Source: Vulcanimicrobiota bacterium
Lineage (GTDB): Bacteria > Vulcanimicrobiota > Vulcanimicrobiia > Vulcanimicrobiales > Vulcanimicrobiaceae
Length of the DNA stretch: 8,306 nucleotides
NCBI GenBank assembly: GCA_019245275.1
Contig: JAFARW010000010.1
Span: 1 to 8,306 of the forward strand
Reading direction: 5' to 3'
The notes under the pieces are model-generated. The model was given only the letters and a program-made list of their open reading frames with translations, did no database searches and was not told where the DNA came from. Below are positions 6,903 through 8,306 of this stretch, piece after piece. A program made the translations under genes and the position numbers. Each line of letters opens with the position of its first letter. The stretch's first letter is position 1.

Positions 6903-8306
6903 ATGTCAGTCGCTACAGCACCAGTACACGCCGGCGGGATTGCGGAACACGTCCATCCCGAGCCGCAAGGCTTTATTCGCAAGTACATCTTCTCGATCGA
7001 TCACAAGATCATCGGGATACAGTACATCATCACGGCGTTCTTATTCATGGTGCTCGGCGGATTGCTGGCCGAATTGATCCGCGTTCAATTGATGAGTCCG
7101 AACGCAACATTCGTGAAGCCCGATACGTTCAACGAACTCTATTCAGTGCACGGCTCGACGATGGTGTGGCTCGTGATCATTCCGATGTTGACCGGCGGCT
7201 TTGGAAACTTCGTCTTCCCGCTGCAGATCGGCGCGCGCGATGTTGCATTTCCATGGATCAACATGATCACGTTTTGGATGTTTCCGCCAGCCGGCCTGAT
7301 GCTTTACGCGTCCTTTCTGATGGGCGCTCCGGTAGCCGGTTGGACCGAGTATCCGCCGATGTCGCTGCAAGGCGCGGCGGGAACGTCGATGTGGTGCGCG
7401 GCTATCTTCTTGATCGGCGTCAGCTCAACGCTGACCGGCATAAACTTCCTCGTGACGATTTTGAAGATGCGCGCGCCCGGCATGACGTTTACGCGCATGC
7501 CGCTCTTCGTTTGGGGTCAGTTCGCGACGGCGCCGCTGCTCATGATCGCGACGACCGCCCTCGGCGCGGCGCTGGCAGCGCTCTTCATCGAGCGGCAGTT
7601 CGGCGTCCCGTTCTACGACCCGACCAAGGGCGGCAGCCCGGTGCTGTGGCAGCACATGTTCTGGTTCTACTCGCATCCGGCCGTCTACATTATGATCTTG
7701 CCGGCGTTCGGCATGATATCGGAGATCTTCCCGACTTTTGCGCGCAAGCCGATCTTCGGCTATAAGATGATCGCCTTCAGCTCTGTGGCGATCGCGCTAT
7801 TGGGCTTCATGGTATGGGCGCACCATATGTTTACCTCCGGCCTCGCACCGTGGCTGCAACTGCCGTTCATGATTCTCACGATGTTCATCGCGATTCCGAC
7901 CGGCATCAAGATCTTCTCGTGGGTCGCCACGCTGTGGGGCGGCAAGATTCACTTCACGACGCCGATGATGTTCGCGATCGGCTTCATCGCCACGTTTACG
8001 TGCGGCGGCTTGACCGGCGTCTATCTAGCGGCCGTTCCATTCGACTTGCACGCGCACGGAACGTACTTCATCGTTGGCCATCTGCATTACGTCTTGGTCG
8101 GCGGCAGTTTGATGGGCATCTTCGCCGGCACGTACTTCTGGTTCCCGAAGATGACGGGGCGCTTGATGAACGAGTTCTGGGGCAAAGTGCACTTCTGGTT
8201 GTTCTTCATCGGTTTCAACGGCACGTTCTTGCCGATGCATTGGCTGGGGCTTCTCGGCATGCCGCGCCGCGTTGCGACATACGATCCGCAGTTCCAGTTT
8301 TGGAAT
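6903..8306 (+). CDS. coxA: Cytochrome c oxidase subunit I, A2-type (3' end beyond window)
   Basis: The first 468 residues of a multi-helix heme-copper oxidase subunit; the frame is open to the window edge. Metal ligands are all present: H83 (low-spin heme a) in VHGSTM; CuB ligands H258, H307 and H308 (in SHPAVY and WAHHMF); H393 and H395 in GHLHYVL for heme a3 and heme a. Y262 is the cross-linked tyrosine. K-channel residues T333 and K336 (IPTGIKIFSW) are kept. The D-channel entrance D113 with N102 and N120 is kept, but helix VI reads YSHPAVY at 256-262, so the usual Glu (HPEVY) is Ala260. This is the mark of A2-type oxidases, in which the Tyr-Ser pair takes over proton transfer, as in Thermus and Rhodothermus caa3. 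It reduces O2 to water and pumps protons in the inner membrane. It follows coxB after 14 bases with a good GGAGA site; NGTFLPMHW and GMPRR near the visible end are typical. Confidence 0.97.
   Translation, partial: MSVATAPVHAGGIAEHVHPEPQGFIRKYIFSIDHKIIGIQYIITAFLFMVLGGLLAELIRVQLMSPNATFVKPDTFNELYSVHGSTMVWLVIIPMLTGGFGNFVFPLQIGARDVAFPWINMITFWMFPPAGLMLYASFLMGAPVAGWTEYPPMSLQGAAGTSMWCAAIFLIGVSSTLTGINFLVTILKMRAPGMTFTRMPLFVWGQFATAPLLMIATTALGAALAALFIERQFGVPFYDPTKGGSPVLWQHMFWFYSHPAVYIMILPAFGMISEIFPTFARKPIFGYKMIAFSSVAIALLGFMVWAHHMFTSGLAPWLQLPFMILTMFIAIPTGIKIFSWVATLWGGKIHFTTPMMFAIGFIATFTCGGLTGVYLAAVPFDLHAHGTYFIVGHLHYVLVGGSLMGIFAGTYFWFPKMTGRLMNEFWGKVHFWLFFIGFNGTFLPMHWLGLLGMPRRVATYDPQFQFWN

Noticed and set aside
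7166..7765. 199-codon + strand open frame inside coxA
   Set aside because: It is a second frame of the coxA coding region; the coxA frame carries all heme and copper ligands while this one is Arg/Asp-rich and featureless.

Overview
The window is about 8.3 kb of GC-rich bacterial chromosome (roughly 60% GC by eye). It is densely packed, and all but one of its genes are on the + strand. The mix of genes (M20 peptidase, hydantoinase/oxoprolinase, FAD-dependent oxidoreductase, BadF-type sugar kinase, NanE epimerase, then a caa3-type oxidase) suits an aerobic environmental bacterium. My tentative guess is an uncultivated lineage such as Eremiobacterota/WPS-2 or a neighbour. That guess rests on gene content and codon style only, with no phylogenetic marker. 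I see no tRNA, rRNA, CRISPR array, insertion sequence or phage gene.

Region 1 (1-2260): the last 46 codons of an M20-family metallopeptidase. A GTGA stop/start overlap joins it to a complete hydantoinase/5-oxoprolinase A-type protein of 706 residues. Both families cut amide bonds in peptides or cyclic amino-acid derivatives. Region 2 (2265-2453, minus strand): a 62-residue membrane microprotein resembling the PLDc_N domain, ending 4 bases from the hydantoinase stop. Region 3 (2513-5770): a four-gene cassette in which every junction is a 4-base ATGA overlap. Its genes are an FAD-dependent oxidoreductase, a 94-residue HExxH putative zinc peptidase, a BadF/BadG-family sugar kinase (N-acetylglucosamine/N-acetylmuramic acid kinase-like) and NanE (ManNAc-6-P to GlcNAc-6-P epimerase). 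Region 4 (5779-8306): coxB, a subunit II fused to cytochrome c, followed by coxA, which runs off the window.

The kinase and epimerase suggest that regions 1-3 deal with amino-sugar or glycopeptide scavenging: peptidases and amidases trim the peptide part, the kinase traps the sugar as its 6-phosphate, and NanE moves it into the GlcNAc-6-P pool. This is inferred from gene neighbourhood; the substrates of the oxidoreductase, the hydantoinase-like protein and the small HExxH protein cannot be read from sequence. The cox genes start only 8 bases after nanE, so they may be read through from the cassette. CoxA carries the YSHPxV motif of A2-type heme-copper oxidases in place of the usual D-channel glutamate, which agrees with its cytochrome c-fused subunit II.

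Nothing here is clearly a new defence or mobile system. The part most worth a second look is the translationally coupled cassette with the tiny HExxH protein in its middle.
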